64,000 nucleotides of DNA from Sphingobium sp. V4 (GTDB lineage: Bacteria; Pseudomonadota; Alphaproteobacteria; Sphingomonadales; Sphingomonadaceae). Location: the NCBI RefSeq assembly GCF_029590555.1, contig NZ_CP081001.1, forward strand, positions 1,116,001 through 1,180,000, in the 5' to 3' direction. The number at the start of each line of letters is the position of its first letter. Positions within the stretch are counted from its first letter, which is position 1. Shown here in pieces: positions 1-8,593 of the stretch. Below the pieces are notes generated by a model. It saw nothing but the letters and a program-made list of their open reading frames with translations. It was not told the DNA's origin and did no database searches. Both the position numbers and the translations under genes were made by a program.

Positions 1-1
1 T

Positions 2-211
2 TCGCGGCAAGCGGGGCGATCTGATCAACTCCTGTGGTGGGACGGCCAAGGCATGGTGCTGCACGCCAAGCGGCTAGAGCGGGGTCGGTTCACCTGGCCA
101 ACCACCGCCACCGGCGTTGCGGTGCTGACGCCGGCGCAACTTTCGATGCTCCTGGAGGGGGCGGACTGGCGGGTGCCGAAGCGGAGCGCCGAGCCGGAGT
201 TCGCGTGGTAA
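2..211 (+). pseudogene. tnpB: IS66-family accessory protein TnpB, 3' fragment
   Basis: The reading frame ending in TAA at 209-211 carries the LLWWDGQG and KRLERGRF segments typical of the IS66 TnpB (Orf2) protein, which IS66 elements need alongside the TnpC transposase. The gene enters from outside the window. The first residues of the family motif (RGKRGDLI) are read from base 3 in another frame. The sequence returns to the right frame only if one base is restored near position 28. This looks like a single-base deletion, so the copy is probably dead. It lies 60 bp before tnpC, the usual IS66 order. Confidence 0.75.
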
Positions 212-271
212 GAAGCGGCACTTTATGGCGGTTTTGCGTGCTTTGTTAGTGGCCTGGTGCTATGCTCGGGC

Positions 272-1576
272 ATGTCGCTCGACGTTGCATCTCTGCCCGA
301 CGATGCCGCCTTTCTGAAGGCGCTGCTGGTAGAGGTTGATGCCGATCGCAACGCGCACAAGCTGATCGCCGAGCGGCTCAAGATCCAGCTGGCGCGGCTC
401 CGCCGGATGCAGTTTGGCACCTCGTCGGAGAAGATCGAGCGCGAGATCGAGCAGCTGGAGCTGGCGCTTGAAGAGGTCGAGGCGGAGGCCGCTGCGACCG
501 TCGTCTCACCCGTGCGAGCCGATGTCGTGAAGCCCTTCCGCCAGCCGCTGCCCGAGCACCTTTCGCGCGACGAGGTCGCGCATGAGCCCGCCTGCATCTG
601 CCCCGACTGCGGCGGTCCGATGCGTCGCATCGGCGAGGATGTCACTGAGCAGCTGGATTATGTGCCCGCCTCGTTCCGCGTCATCCGCCACCTGCGCCCC
701 AAGCTCGGCTGTCGGACCTGCGACAGGATCGTTCAGGCGTCGCTCCCCAGCATGCCGATCGAGCGCGGCAGGCCAGGCGCTGGCCTGCTCGCTCATGTGC
801 TCGTCGCCAAGTACGCCGACCACCTGCCACTCTATCGCCAGTCGGAGATATACGCACGCGAAGGTGTCGATCTCGCCCGTTCCATCATGGCGGACTGGGT
901 TGGCCGCTCGGCGGCGCTGCTTGAGCCGCTGGTCGATGCGCTCGCTCGTCACGTCATGGCCGGCAGCACGCTGCACGCCGACGACACGCCTGTGCCCGTG
1001 CTCGCACCCGGTGCGGGGCGGACCAGGACGGGTCGGCTCTGGGTCTATGTGCGCGATGAGCGCGGCCACGGTGGCGAAGCGCCGCCTGCCGCGCTGTTCC
1101 GCTATGCGCCGGACCGCAAGGGCGAGCGCCCCGCAGCCCACCTCGGCGGCTTCTCAGGTCACATGCATGCCGACGGCTATGCCGGGTTCAACAAGCTCTA
1201 CGGCAACCGTATCGCCGAGGTGGCCTGCATGACGCACGTCCGGCGCAAGTTCTTCGACATCCATGCCGCCAATGGCTCGGCAGTCGCCCGTGAGGCGCTC
1301 GAACGGATCGCCGCTCTTTATGGCGTCGAGGACGCCATCCGCGGCGCGCCTCCAGACCAGCGTCGGAGCGAGCGGCAGGCACGCGCCGGGCCGCTCCACC
1401 AAGACCTGCGTGCGTGGCTGGAAGCGATGCTGCCAAAGCTCTCGCGCAAGTCCGACCTGGCGGTCGCCGTCCGCTACGCCCTGTCGCGTTGGCAGGCACT
1501 CGGCCATTACGTCGACGATGGTCGCCTCGAGATCGACAATAACGCCGCCGAGCGCGCGCTTCGCGGCGTCGCCATC
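272..1576 (+). pseudogene. tnpC: IS66 transposase TnpC, N-terminal part
   Basis: This is the DDE transposase of an IS66 element, recognised by its layout. There is an N-terminal coiled-coil helix (about residues 15-75), then a zinc-ribbon region with CICPDCGG and GCRTCDR, then the catalytic core with HADDTPVPV, HADGYAGF and the C-terminal IDNNAAERALRG. The start is ATG 272. The family sequence stops after residue 435 (..RALRGVAI), and what follows to the stop at 1819 is unrelated. The missing C-terminus is found at 5494-5687. The break is therefore an insertion, not simple decay, and the protein cannot be made whole. Confidence 0.85.
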
Positions 1577-1613
1577 TCGCAGACATTCTGCCCATGTCGG
1601 GCGCGACGTCGTT

Positions 1614-2057
1614 ATGTGGTATCGGTGGCATCCGTATTTCGAGCGCACGGTTCGATGCGAGTATACGGAGGATCGGGCGACCGGCAGAGTCGCTCATATC
1701 GTCGTGCGCCACGGCGAGGTGATTGTCGTTCCGGCGTGGATGCTGGATCGCGGCGTTTGCGAGGCGTTCAGCCTGGGCAGCCCTCGTGTCACCGTGGGTG
1801 CGCTCACCGATCTCCATAATCTCTTGATCGAAGCCGGTCTTCGACATGCGCTGCTGAGCGGATCGAACGCTCAGGAGGACATCGATGAAGCTCTTGCCCC
1901 CACCGACGCGGCTGCCGGCGCCACGCCAACTGATCATGCCACTCGACTCCAGAAGCCTGGACGGTCTGACGAGGGCCCAGCGCGACGTTGCGGTGGCAAG
2001 CCTCGCCAAGCTGCTGATGGCGGCCGCAGGCGTCTCGGACGAGGAGATGACCGATGA
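1614..2057 (+). CDS. conserved protein of serine-recombinase transposon, DUF5372-like
   Basis: This 147-residue protein of unknown function is the first of three overlapping genes ahead of a serine recombinase. The N-terminal half resembles small proteins (DUF5372-like) that I recall accompanying such recombinases, including a WYRWHPYF start and a VVPAWMLDRGVCEAF core. The C-terminal third is low-complexity and rich in Arg, Gly and Ala. It overlaps the 60-residue gene at 1885-2067, so its last part may be out of the ancestral frame. The start ATG 1614 is the first in-frame ATG after the IS66 junction. The role is not known to me. Confidence 0.5.
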   Translation: MWYRWHPYFERTVRCEYTEDRATGRVAHIVVRHGEVIVVPAWMLDRGVCEAFSLGSPRVTVGALTDLHNLLIEAGLRHALLSGSNAQEDIDEALAPTDAAAGATPTDHATRLQKPGRSDEGPARRCGGKPRQAADGGRRRLGRGDDR

Positions 2058-2067
2058 CCGCCGGTAA
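1885..2067 (+). CDS. small conserved protein between DUF5372-like gene and recombinase
   Basis: A 60-residue gene starting at ATG 1885 and overlapping both neighbours: the 3' end of the upstream gene by 173 bp and the recombinase start by 14 bp. The product has a Pro-rich first third and then an amphipathic helix (DGLTRAQRDVAVASLAKLLM). Nested overlaps of this kind argue for a translationally coupled unit. No function is known to me. Confidence 0.45.
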   Translation: MKLLPPPTRLPAPRQLIMPLDSRSLDGLTRAQRDVAVASLAKLLMAAAGVSDEEMTDDRR

Positions 2068-4121
2068 TCTTCTTCCCCTGGCCCTGCTGCGGCGCAAGGC
2101 CGTCGTCTACGTCCGACAGTCGACGCCCCAACAAGTGAACGCCAACCTTGAGAGCCAGCGCCGGCAGTACGAGCTGATCGATGTCGCTCGCCGTTGGGGA
2201 TTCCGTGATGTCGAGGTCATCGACGAAGATCTCGGCCGCAGCGCCAGCGGTGCAGTCGAGCGTCCCGGGTTTGAGCGTCTTGTCGAAGATCTGTGCACCG
2301 GTCATGTCGGCGCCGTCCTGTGCCTGGAGGCCTCGCGCCTCTCCCGCAACGGACCAGACTGGCACCGGCTTCTGGAGCTGTGCGGCCAGGTCGACGCCCG
2401 CGTCATCGATATCGATGGCATCTATGACCCTGCCAAGCCGAACGACCGGCTCTTGCTCGGCATGAAGGGCAACATCAGCGAGTTCGAGCTTTCGGTCATT
2501 CGCGCGCGCATGTACGAAGCTGCGCGGCAGAAAGCCCAGCGCGGCGAGCTGCGCATCAGCGTCCCGATCGGCTACATCTGGCATCGCGATTACGGCCTCA
2601 GCTTCGATCCGGATATTCGGGTGCAGGAGGCCATCAGGCACATCTTTGCGCGCTTCCGCGAGATTGGCAGCGCCCGGCAGGTGCTGACTCGCGCTCACTG
2701 CGGAAGGGATGCATTTCCCGCGGCCGTCCGACGGCAAGATGATGATCTCTTTTGACTGGGTGCCGATACGCTACCGCAACGTCATCAGCGTACTCAAGAA
2801 CCCGTTCTACGCCGGCGTCTATGTGTACGGGAAGACCGAGAAGCGCACCGAGATCATCGCTGGCCGGGTCCGCAAGAGCTATGGCCACCGCAAGTCTTAT
2901 GACGACTGGGGCGTCATGCTCAGGGACCATCATGCCGGCTATGTCGGCTGGGACGAGTTCGAGCGGAACCAGAAGATCCTCGCGACCAACGCCTATGGCA
3001 AGGCCGGCGGCGTAAAATCCGGCCGCGGCGGCAAGGCGCTCCTTGCTGGCATGCTTACCTGCGGTCATTGTGGTCGCCGCCTTTGCGTCGTTTATGTCGG
3101 TCGGCGCAGAGGCTATCATGTCTACCGCTGCGACCGTTCGAACCTCATGCTGGCCCGGCCACGATGTATGACCACCAATGGCGATCGAACCGATGCAGCG
3201 ATTTCGGAGGAAGTGCTTCGCGCTGTGGCCCCCATGGCGATCGAAGCGGCTTTGGAGGCGGAGCGCATGCATCTCGAGGGCGAAGCGCAAAGGCGACAGA
3301 TGGTCGAACTGGACCTCCAGCAGGCCCGCTACGAAGCCTCGCTGGCCGAACGGCGCTATGCTGCCTGTGATCCCGATAACAGATTGATTGCCGCGCAGCT
3401 CGAGAAGAGCTGGGAAGCGACGCTTCGCCGCGTCGAGGCCTGCGAGGCGCGGCTCAACGATCGACAAGCCGATCAGGGCGATATGCCTGACTTCGCGGGC
3501 CTGGCCCATGATCTCAAGGCAGCGTGGGCCGATCCCGATGTCGACATGCGCTTCCGGCAACGGCTTTTGCGCGCGCTGGTCAAAGATATCGTCGCAACCA
3601 CCGACAAAGATGCGCAGGAAGTTGAGCTCACCATCCATTGGCAGGGCGGGCAGCATTCGCAGGTCCGCATCCGCAAGCCCAAGTCTGTAGAGCACACCAA
3701 GAGCACGCCGGAAGAGGCCATGGCCATCATCCGCTCGATGGCCACACGCTGGTCCGACGCTGACGTCGCTGCCACGCTCAACCGCATGGGCATGCGCACT
3801 GGCCAAGGCAAGAGCTGGACCGGCCACCGCGTCAACTCGCTGCGCCGTGTCCACAAAATCGAGGGCTATAAATCAGCCGGTACAACCCGCGGCGAATGGC
3901 TCACAATGTTGGAAGCCGCTACAAAACTGGGCGTTACCAGCCACAAAATTCGGTGTGCTGTCGAAGCTGGGTTGCTTCCGACCGAGCAGATCATGCCCGG
4001 AGCACCTCATCAAATCCGCGCTGTTGACCTCGAAAAGCCCGAAATCCGCGCCGCGATCTCGCGAAAAGGTCCGTGTCGCGCTCACGACCAAAACCAGGAA
4101 TCCCTGTTTTCCGCCATTTGA
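2054..4121 (+). pseudogene. large serine recombinase, frameshifted
   Basis: The N-terminal part (2054 to about 2690) is a resolvase catalytic domain. It has VVYVRQSTPQ with the nucleophilic serine, then CLEASRLSRN and LLLGMKGNISEFELSVIRAR. The reading frame then jumps by +1 near 2680-2705 and continues to 4121 with EGMHFPRPSDG, a recombinase domain, a zinc ribbon (CGHCGRRL, then CDRSN and RPRC), a coiled-coil stretch rich in Arg and Glu, and a short C-terminal region resembling an excisionase-type helix-turn-helix. Together the two frames make a protein of about 690 residues, normal for large serine recombinases. Without frameshift correction the product would lack its DNA-binding half. Confidence 0.75.
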
Positions 4122-4142
4122 AAAGGAGCAGCACAATGATGA

Positions 4143-4155
4143 TGTGGACGCCCCC
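4143..4155 (+). repeat. left inverted repeat of IS1111-type element
   Basis: TGTGGACGCCCCC here is the exact reverse complement of 5472-5484. It precedes the transposase start by about 60 bp. Confidence 0.8.
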
Positions 4156-4216
4156 GCACTGACCGGCAATTGCTATGCTGTCGGTTGGTCAACCAAGAGG
4201 AAGAGGAGCGTTTACG

Positions 4217-5242
4217 ATGGCGATCACGACGATTGGGCTCGATCTGGCGAAGAGCGTTTTTCAGGCACACGGCATCGACGAGAGCGGTGCCACGGTGCTG
4301 GTAAAAAAGCTGCACCGCAAGCAGATGCTGCCTTTCTTCTCAAAGCTGTCGCCATGCCTGATCGGTGTGGAGGCATGCGGAACAGCGCATTATTGGGCGC
4401 GTACGCTCGCTGCGATGGGACACGAGGTGCGCCTGATTCCGCCGTCCTATGTGAAGGGCTATGTGAAACGCGGCAAGAGCGATGCGCTTGATGCCGAAGC
4501 GATCTGCGAGGCCGTTACCCGGCCAACCATGCGGTTCGTGCCGGTCAAGTCGATCGAACAGCAGGGCATTCTCATGGCCCATCGCGCCCGTTCACTGCTT
4601 GTGCGCCAACGCACCATGCTGGCCAATGCCGTGCGCGCGCATCTGGCGGAATTGGGCTTTGTTGCGAATCCCGGCATCGCCAACCTCGTGAAGCTGGCCG
4701 AGCAGGCACTTACCGACAGGAACGCTTTGCCAGCCTATGCCCGAACGGCACTGGAGGTACTGGTCCGGCAGGTCATGACAATCAGCGGCGAGATCACGGC
4801 GCTCGACCAGCAGTTGGCCGCTTGGCATGCCGACAGCGAGGCCAGTCGCAGGCTAGCCGCGATACCGGGCCTGGGTATAGTCACGGCCACAGCGATCGCT
4901 GCCACCGTCACCGATCCCGAACAGTTCCGTTCCGGCCGTCAGTTCGCCGCTTGGCTCGGCCTGACACCTCAGCAGCATTCCACCGGCGGCAAGGCCCGGC
5001 TCGGCGGCATCTCCAAGCAGGGAGATCGATACTTGCGCCGACTGCTCGTTGTCGGCCCGACTGCCGTCATGCGGCACGCCAAGGACAAGCCAACGCCCAT
5101 GGCCGACTGGATCAGGAAACTGTCGGAGAAGAAACCCTTCCGGCTCGTCTCCGTCGCCCTCGCCAACAAGCTGGCCCGGATCGCTTGGGTCGTGCTGACC
5201 CGAAAGGAAGCCTACAGACCGTATCAGCAACTCGCGGTCTGA
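4217..5242 (+). CDS. IS110/IS1111-family transposase
   Basis: An intact 341-residue RNA-guided recombinase of the IS110 family. The N-terminal RuvC-like DEDD domain starts with TIGLDLAKSVFQ and continues with IGVEACG and KSDALDAEAI, which supply the acidic residues. The C-terminal Tnp_20 domain carries IPGLGIVTATAI and the GLTPQQHSTGGKARLGGISKQG block that precedes the catalytic serine region. The start is ATG 4217, preceded by an AGGAG at about 4203; an upstream in-frame ATG at 4175 has no such site. Nothing in it looks broken, so the element may be active. Confidence 0.9.
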   Translation: MAITTIGLDLAKSVFQAHGIDESGATVLVKKLHRKQMLPFFSKLSPCLIGVEACGTAHYWARTLAAMGHEVRLIPPSYVKGYVKRGKSDALDAEAICEAVTRPTMRFVPVKSIEQQGILMAHRARSLLVRQRTMLANAVRAHLAELGFVANPGIANLVKLAEQALTDRNALPAYARTALEVLVRQVMTISGEITALDQQLAAWHADSEASRRLAAIPGLGIVTATAIAATVTDPEQFRSGRQFAAWLGLTPQQHSTGGKARLGGISKQGDRYLRRLLVVGPTAVMRHAKDKPTPMADWIRKLSEKKPFRLVSVALANKLARIAWVVLTRKEAYRPYQQLAV

Positions 5243-5484
5243 TAAGACACCCAACACCCGAATTGGCAGTGGCAGTCGATGATGAGTAACGATCGAGCCA
5301 ATGGTGAGGCCAACCCGTCTGATTCACTGCGCCTTACAAGCGCGTCACGTTGATCAGGGACCTCATCGGCGGATTTCCATCAGGGCCAGCGGCAAACACG
5401 GCGCCGCGCAAACAGGCCGGACACATGAAAGCAACCGATCAAATCCATCCCGACAAAAAGCCCTTGCCATAGGGGGCGTCCACA
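5243..5484 (+). ncRNA. candidate seekRNA/bridge RNA of the IS1111-type element
   Basis: IS1111-subgroup elements are known to encode a guide RNA in the noncoding DNA 3' of the transposase. Here the region has two short matches to its own insertion site in the expected opposite polarities. ATGATGA at 5279-5285 equals the top strand left of the element (4136-4142). CTGATTCA at 5319-5326 is the reverse complement of TGAATCAG right of the element (5487-5494). The order, left guide then right guide about 33 nt apart, fits a target-binding loop. The RNA ends and structure are inferred, and the left match is short and simple. Confidence 0.45.
5472..5484 (+). repeat. right inverted repeat of IS1111-type element
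   Basis: GGGGGCGTCCACA is the exact complement of the left repeat at 4143-4155. The flanking catgaatca at 5485-5493 belongs to the element tip or the host recombinase element. Confidence 0.8.
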
Positions 5485-5493
5485 CATGAATCA

Positions 5494-5687
5494 GGCAGCA
5501 AGAACTGGCTGTTTGCAGGCTCCGACAAAGGCGGTGAGCGTGCCGCCACCATCTACAGCCTCATCGAACGGCGAAGCTGAACAGCATCGATCCTGAGGCT
5601 TGGCTGAGCGACACCATCGCCCGTATCGCAGACCACCCGGCCCGCCGTATCGACGAGCTGCTGCCCTGGAACTATCGTCCCGCCTGA
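5494..5687 (+). pseudogene. tnpC: IS66 transposase TnpC, C-terminal part
   Basis: The bases encode GSKNWLFAGSDKGGERAATI and then, in a second frame, KLNSIDPEAWLSDTIARIAD followed by the typical IS66 ending LPWNY. One base is missing near 5572 (ATCGAACGGCG where ATCGAAACGGCG is expected), so the first frame stops early at TGA. This is the missing end of the gene that starts at 272. The frameshift means tnpC was damaged both by insertion and by point deletion. Confidence 0.8.
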
Positions 5688-5732
5688 ACGAAACCCGCCA
5701 CCGGACGCTTACGCAGCGTTCTCGGCGCTTAC

Positions 5733-5986
5733 ATTATTATGAAGCGCTTTCTCACGGCGATTAGGTTGAAAAGTTTCGCCAAGCCGTGTTTGGTGCGGTT
5801 AGAACCCTGCTGGGGGCTTGGCGCGGGTTGACTTCGCCTGGGTTTGCTGAAGGTCCAGGATTAGCCATATCGTCTGTTGCTCGGACCGCTTCTTGGCCAT
5901 TTGCGCTTCCTGTCAGCGGTGCGCCTCAGCATCGTCCGCCGGCCGTTCGGAGAAATGATGCCTACTTCAGGAAAACTTTGGCACTT
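5733..5986. other. no supported gene between IS66 end and amidase
   Basis: About 250 bp separate the IS66 right end from the stop codon of the amidase remnant. I see no convincing coding region, terminator or RNA. A short minus-strand frame from about 5904 starts MAKKRSEQQTIW but is only 33 residues long and not recognised. Confidence 0.5.
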
Positions 5987-6404
5987 TCACCTGAGCGCCG
6001 GGGTGTGGAGATGCCAGTTTGTCACGCGCTGAACGGTATGGCCGATGGCAATCAATGTCGCTTCATTGAACCGCCGTGCCACTAGTTGAAAGCCGACCGG
6101 CAATCCTCGACTATCCAAGCCACCTGGCAGTGCAATGGCTGGGCATCCCGAAATGTTTATAGGTAGTGTGAAGGTGCCGGATTCGCTCAACCTTCCACTG
6201 CCGCGTTTTTCAAGTTCACCAACTTTGGGAGTGATGAACGGCAGTACGGGCAGCAACAGCACATCGACCTGCTCGAAACAGGCGTCAATAATCCCGCTGA
6301 GAACATCGGCATGGTTCATCGCAGCAACCAAGTCCATGGCACTCAAGTCACGTCCGTGATCGAGCATCATAATCGCGCCCGGTCCATATTCCTCGACTTT
6401 CTTA
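5987..6404 (-). pseudogene. amidase (amidase-signature family), C-terminal part
   Basis: This frame encodes the last 138 residues or so of an amidase: KKVEEYGPGAIMMLDHG, then LLLPVLPFITP, then the family ending FTLPINISGCPAIALPGG and LPVGFQLVARR. It lost its N-terminus to the IS5 element at 6405-7358. If the IS and one TTA copy are removed, the frame reads straight from ..HRALYPK into KVEEYGP, giving a protein of about 460 residues, normal for the family. The stop is TGA at 5987-5989. Confidence 0.85.
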
Positions 6405-7358
6405 GAGCCCGATTCGAAATTATCGGCCGCGATATCAGAGTTTTGCGATACGCCGCGTGAGCAGCTGGACTGAGGCGATGAACAGCCAGGCGGTGGCCGA
6501 AGCAATAGTGTTTTCAAAGTCTTTGGCGAGACGGCGATTGCGGTTGAGCCATGCGAGTGTTCGTTCGACGACCCACCGGCGTGGTAGGATCTCGAAGCCT
6601 TTGGCGATGTCGGATCGCTTGACGATCTCGATGGTCCATCTGCTCATGGCGCGCAGTGCATCCTTGAGCTTGTCGCCTGCGTAGCCGCCATCGGCGAAGA
6701 CGTGCCGGAGCCAGGGGAAGCGCTGGATGATGGCTGATAGCACCAGCGGAGCACCGTCGCGGTCCTGAATATCGGCCCCGTGGATGACGGCATGGACGAG
6801 GTAACCTTGGGTATCGGTGAGGATGTGGCGCTTGCGTCCCTTGATCTTCTTGCCCGCATCGTAGCCGCGTGGACCGCCGGATTCCGTGGTTTTCACGCTT
6901 TGACTATCGATGACACCCGCGCTGGGCGAGGGCTCGCGACCCTGGAGTTCGCGCGCGATCATGAGCAGCATGTGGTTGATCGTCAGCCACAGGCCGTTGT
7001 CGCGCCACAGATAGAACCAGCGCCGAACGGTGGACACCGGAGGGAAGCAGGGTGGTAGCATCCGCCATGGAAGCCCGCCCCGCAGCAGATAAAGGATCGC
7101 CTCGACGATCCGGCGCATCGGCCATTTACGGGGGCGGCCCACCAGCGAAGGCGGAGGGAAGAACGGTTCCAGCACCCGCCACTCCGCATTCGTCAAATCC
7201 GTTGGCAAAGCCAACTCGCTTCGCGCATGCTGCGCGCGAGTGATATCGGTCCACATCGCTGTTCCTCGGAAGTTCTTCGCAAAACTCCAGAATCAGCGAC
7301 CGCCTTAGACGTCAAGCTAAGGCGCTGATATCACTCACCTTAATTTCGGATCGGCCTC
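6405..7358 (-). mobile_element. IS5-family element (IS1031-like), 954 bp
   Basis: The ends are GAGCCCGATTCGAAATTA (6405-6422) and the complement of GAGGCCGATCCGAAATTA (7341-7358), an 18-bp inverted repeat with two mismatches. TTA at 6402-6404 and 7359-7361 is the target duplication. A 3-bp duplication and ends starting GAG fit the IS1031 subgroup. The element carries one intact transposase and has landed inside the amidase gene. Confidence 0.9.
6435..7256 (-). CDS. IS5-family DDE transposase
   Basis: A 273-residue transposase that looks complete. It has an N-terminal DUF4096-type region (LTNAEWRVLEPFFPPPSLVGRPRKW), a first catalytic Asp in VIDSQSVKTTESGG, a second Asp in VFADGGYAG and the closing Glu in RRWVVERTLAWLNRNRRLAKDFE, the YREK-like signature. 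The start is ATG 7256 with GAGGAA just upstream. The gene lies in the same direction as the interrupted amidase and fills most of the IS. Confidence 0.92.
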   Translation of the reverse strand: MWTDITRAQHARSELALPTDLTNAEWRVLEPFFPPPSLVGRPRKWPMRRIVEAILYLLRGGLPWRMLPPCFPPVSTVRRWFYLWRDNGLWLTINHMLLMIARELQGREPSPSAGVIDSQSVKTTESGGPRGYDAGKKIKGRKRHILTDTQGYLVHAVIHGADIQDRDGAPLVLSAIIQRFPWLRHVFADGGYAGDKLKDALRAMSRWTIEIVKRSDIAKGFEILPRRWVVERTLAWLNRNRRLAKDFENTIASATAWLFIASVQLLTRRIAKL

Positions 7359-7361
7359 TTA

Positions 7362-8326
7362 GGGTAGAGTGCGCGGTGCGCCTGCGCCATGCCCGTTGTG
7401 ACCAAAGTCATCATTTGGGACATGTCTGGGCGCGGAAAGGTGATATTGACCAACCGGCCGCCCAATTCGGCAAGTATTTGCGCAGCCATTTCCATTGTCG
7501 CGATTGTTTCGTCATCGCAAATCTCTTCGATCAGGGCGCGGTCATATCCGATGATTGCGTCCCCAATGCCGGCCTCCAAGGAGAGCAGGTAATTAGGAGC
7601 AGCCCGGGGATGTGTGGTTGGATCAGCCGGATCGGGACCGGCAATCGCTGCCAGGACCGCAGCACAATCGGCTACAGAACGGGCTAGGGGGCCCAAGGTA
7701 TCGAGACGTTCGACCAAGGGAAATACCCCATGGCGTGAGACGCGACCCCAACTCGGCTTCAGACCGGTCAATCCGTTCATATTGGCCGGGATGCGGATGG
7801 AGCCACCGGTGTCGGAGCCGATGGCGGCCTGACAAAGACCGGACGCAGCGGCTACGCCCGACCCGCTCGACGAGAAGCCCGAACAATATCCTTCGTTCCA
7901 GGGGTTTGTCGGGGGCGGGACGCTGGGATGGTGGGCAATGGTTGCAGCTTCGGTCATCTGGGTTTTGCCGACGATGACCGCCCCGGCCCGTTTCAGTCGG
8001 GTGACAATCGTTGCGTCCTCTTTGGATATTTGATTAGCTAGCACGGTTGTGCCTGCAGCAGTAGCTTCCCCTTTTATCGACACGAGATCCTTGATCGCGA
8101 TCGGCACGCCATGCAACGGTCCGCGGTCCAAGCCCATGTGCAGTTCGGCGTCGGCTCTGTCTGCCCGTTCGCGCGCAGCATCGTGAAACACCGTTGCGTA
8201 GGCGCGCAGACGGGGCTGTGCCCTATCGATTGCGGCAAGTGTGGCCTCAACAGCCTCGCGCGAGGTGCACGTGCCGCTGTGAATGCGATGCGACAGTCCC
8301 ATCAAGCTCTCGAACGGCATATCCAT
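7362..8326 (-). pseudogene. amidase (amidase-signature family), N-terminal part
   Basis: This is the first 320 residues of an amidase that hydrolyses carboxamides with a Ser-cisSer-Lys triad. The Lys is in GVPIAIKDLVS. The glycine/serine-rich signature runs FSSSGSGVAAASGL, then AIGSDTGGSIRIPA with the nucleophilic Ser, then LTGLKPSWGR. The frame runs into the IS5 element at 7361 and picks up 8 foreign residues before a stop. The start is ATG 8326 (MDMPFESLMGL). It probably followed the hydrolase gene at 8594-9403 in one minus-strand operon. The catalytic core is complete, but the missing C-terminus makes activity unlikely. Confidence 0.87.
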
Positions 8327-8593
8327 CCCTTTCAGGTTTCAACGGAGGTCGTCATCGCCGACCTGAATGTCCTACATATCCATCAGTGTCGGACGTGCAT
8401 TAGCCGAGTTATCGCGCCACGATTGATGCTCGGTTCCACGCTAGCGCCGTCGAGAGCCATGCCGATAGTGAGTGCGGCCTTTGAAGCTCGACCTGCTGGG
8501 GCGACAGATCAGCAAGCAGGGCGGGACCGAGCGATCTTCGGCCTCGTGGCCCGGAATCCATTTCAGCAATCCTGGATCAACGATGAGGCGCCA
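8327..8593. other. 267-bp gap without a gene
   Basis: Between the amidase start and the end of the upstream hydrolase gene I see no supported coding region or strong hairpin. It may hold a promoter or be spacer within the minus-strand operon. Confidence 0.4.

Larger units (their letters stand above)
4143..5484 (+). mobile_element. IS110-family element, IS1111 subgroup
   Basis: A 13-bp perfect inverted repeat, TGTGGACGCCCCC at 4143-4155 and its complement at 5472-5484, brackets one intact transposase gene. In the IS1111 subgroup such repeats lie a few bases inside the true ends, so the element may extend slightly beyond these coordinates. No target duplication is visible, as expected for the family. 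It lies near the right end of the serine-recombinase element. A 3' noncoding stretch of about 240 bp follows the transposase, the place where this subgroup encodes its guide RNA. Confidence 0.8.
1577..5493 (+). mobile_element. serine-recombinase element inserted in IS66 tnpC, carrying an IS1111-type IS
   Basis: The IS66 TnpC protein sequence breaks off at 1576 and resumes at 5494 (GSKNWLFAGSD), so everything between is inserted DNA. It holds a three-gene unit (1614-2057, 1885-2067, 2054-4121) ending in a large serine recombinase. An IS110-family element sits near its right end. I see no terminal inverted repeats or target duplication at the two junctions, as expected for serine-recombinase-mediated insertion. 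The exact ends are uncertain by a few bases because they are inferred only from tnpC continuity. Confidence 0.7.
1..5732 (+). mobile_element. IS66-family element, right part, disrupted by a nested insertion
   Basis: Fragments of tnpB (2-211), the 5' part of tnpC (272-1576) and the 3' part of tnpC (5494-5687) belong to one IS66 element whose left end is outside the window. The sequence closing at 5723-5732 reads as GTAAGCGCCG on the other strand, the usual start of IS66 terminal repeats. A related GTAAGCGTCC lies just inside it at 5703-5712. The eight bases after the end are attattat, a possible 8-bp target duplication whose partner is off the window. Confidence 0.75.
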
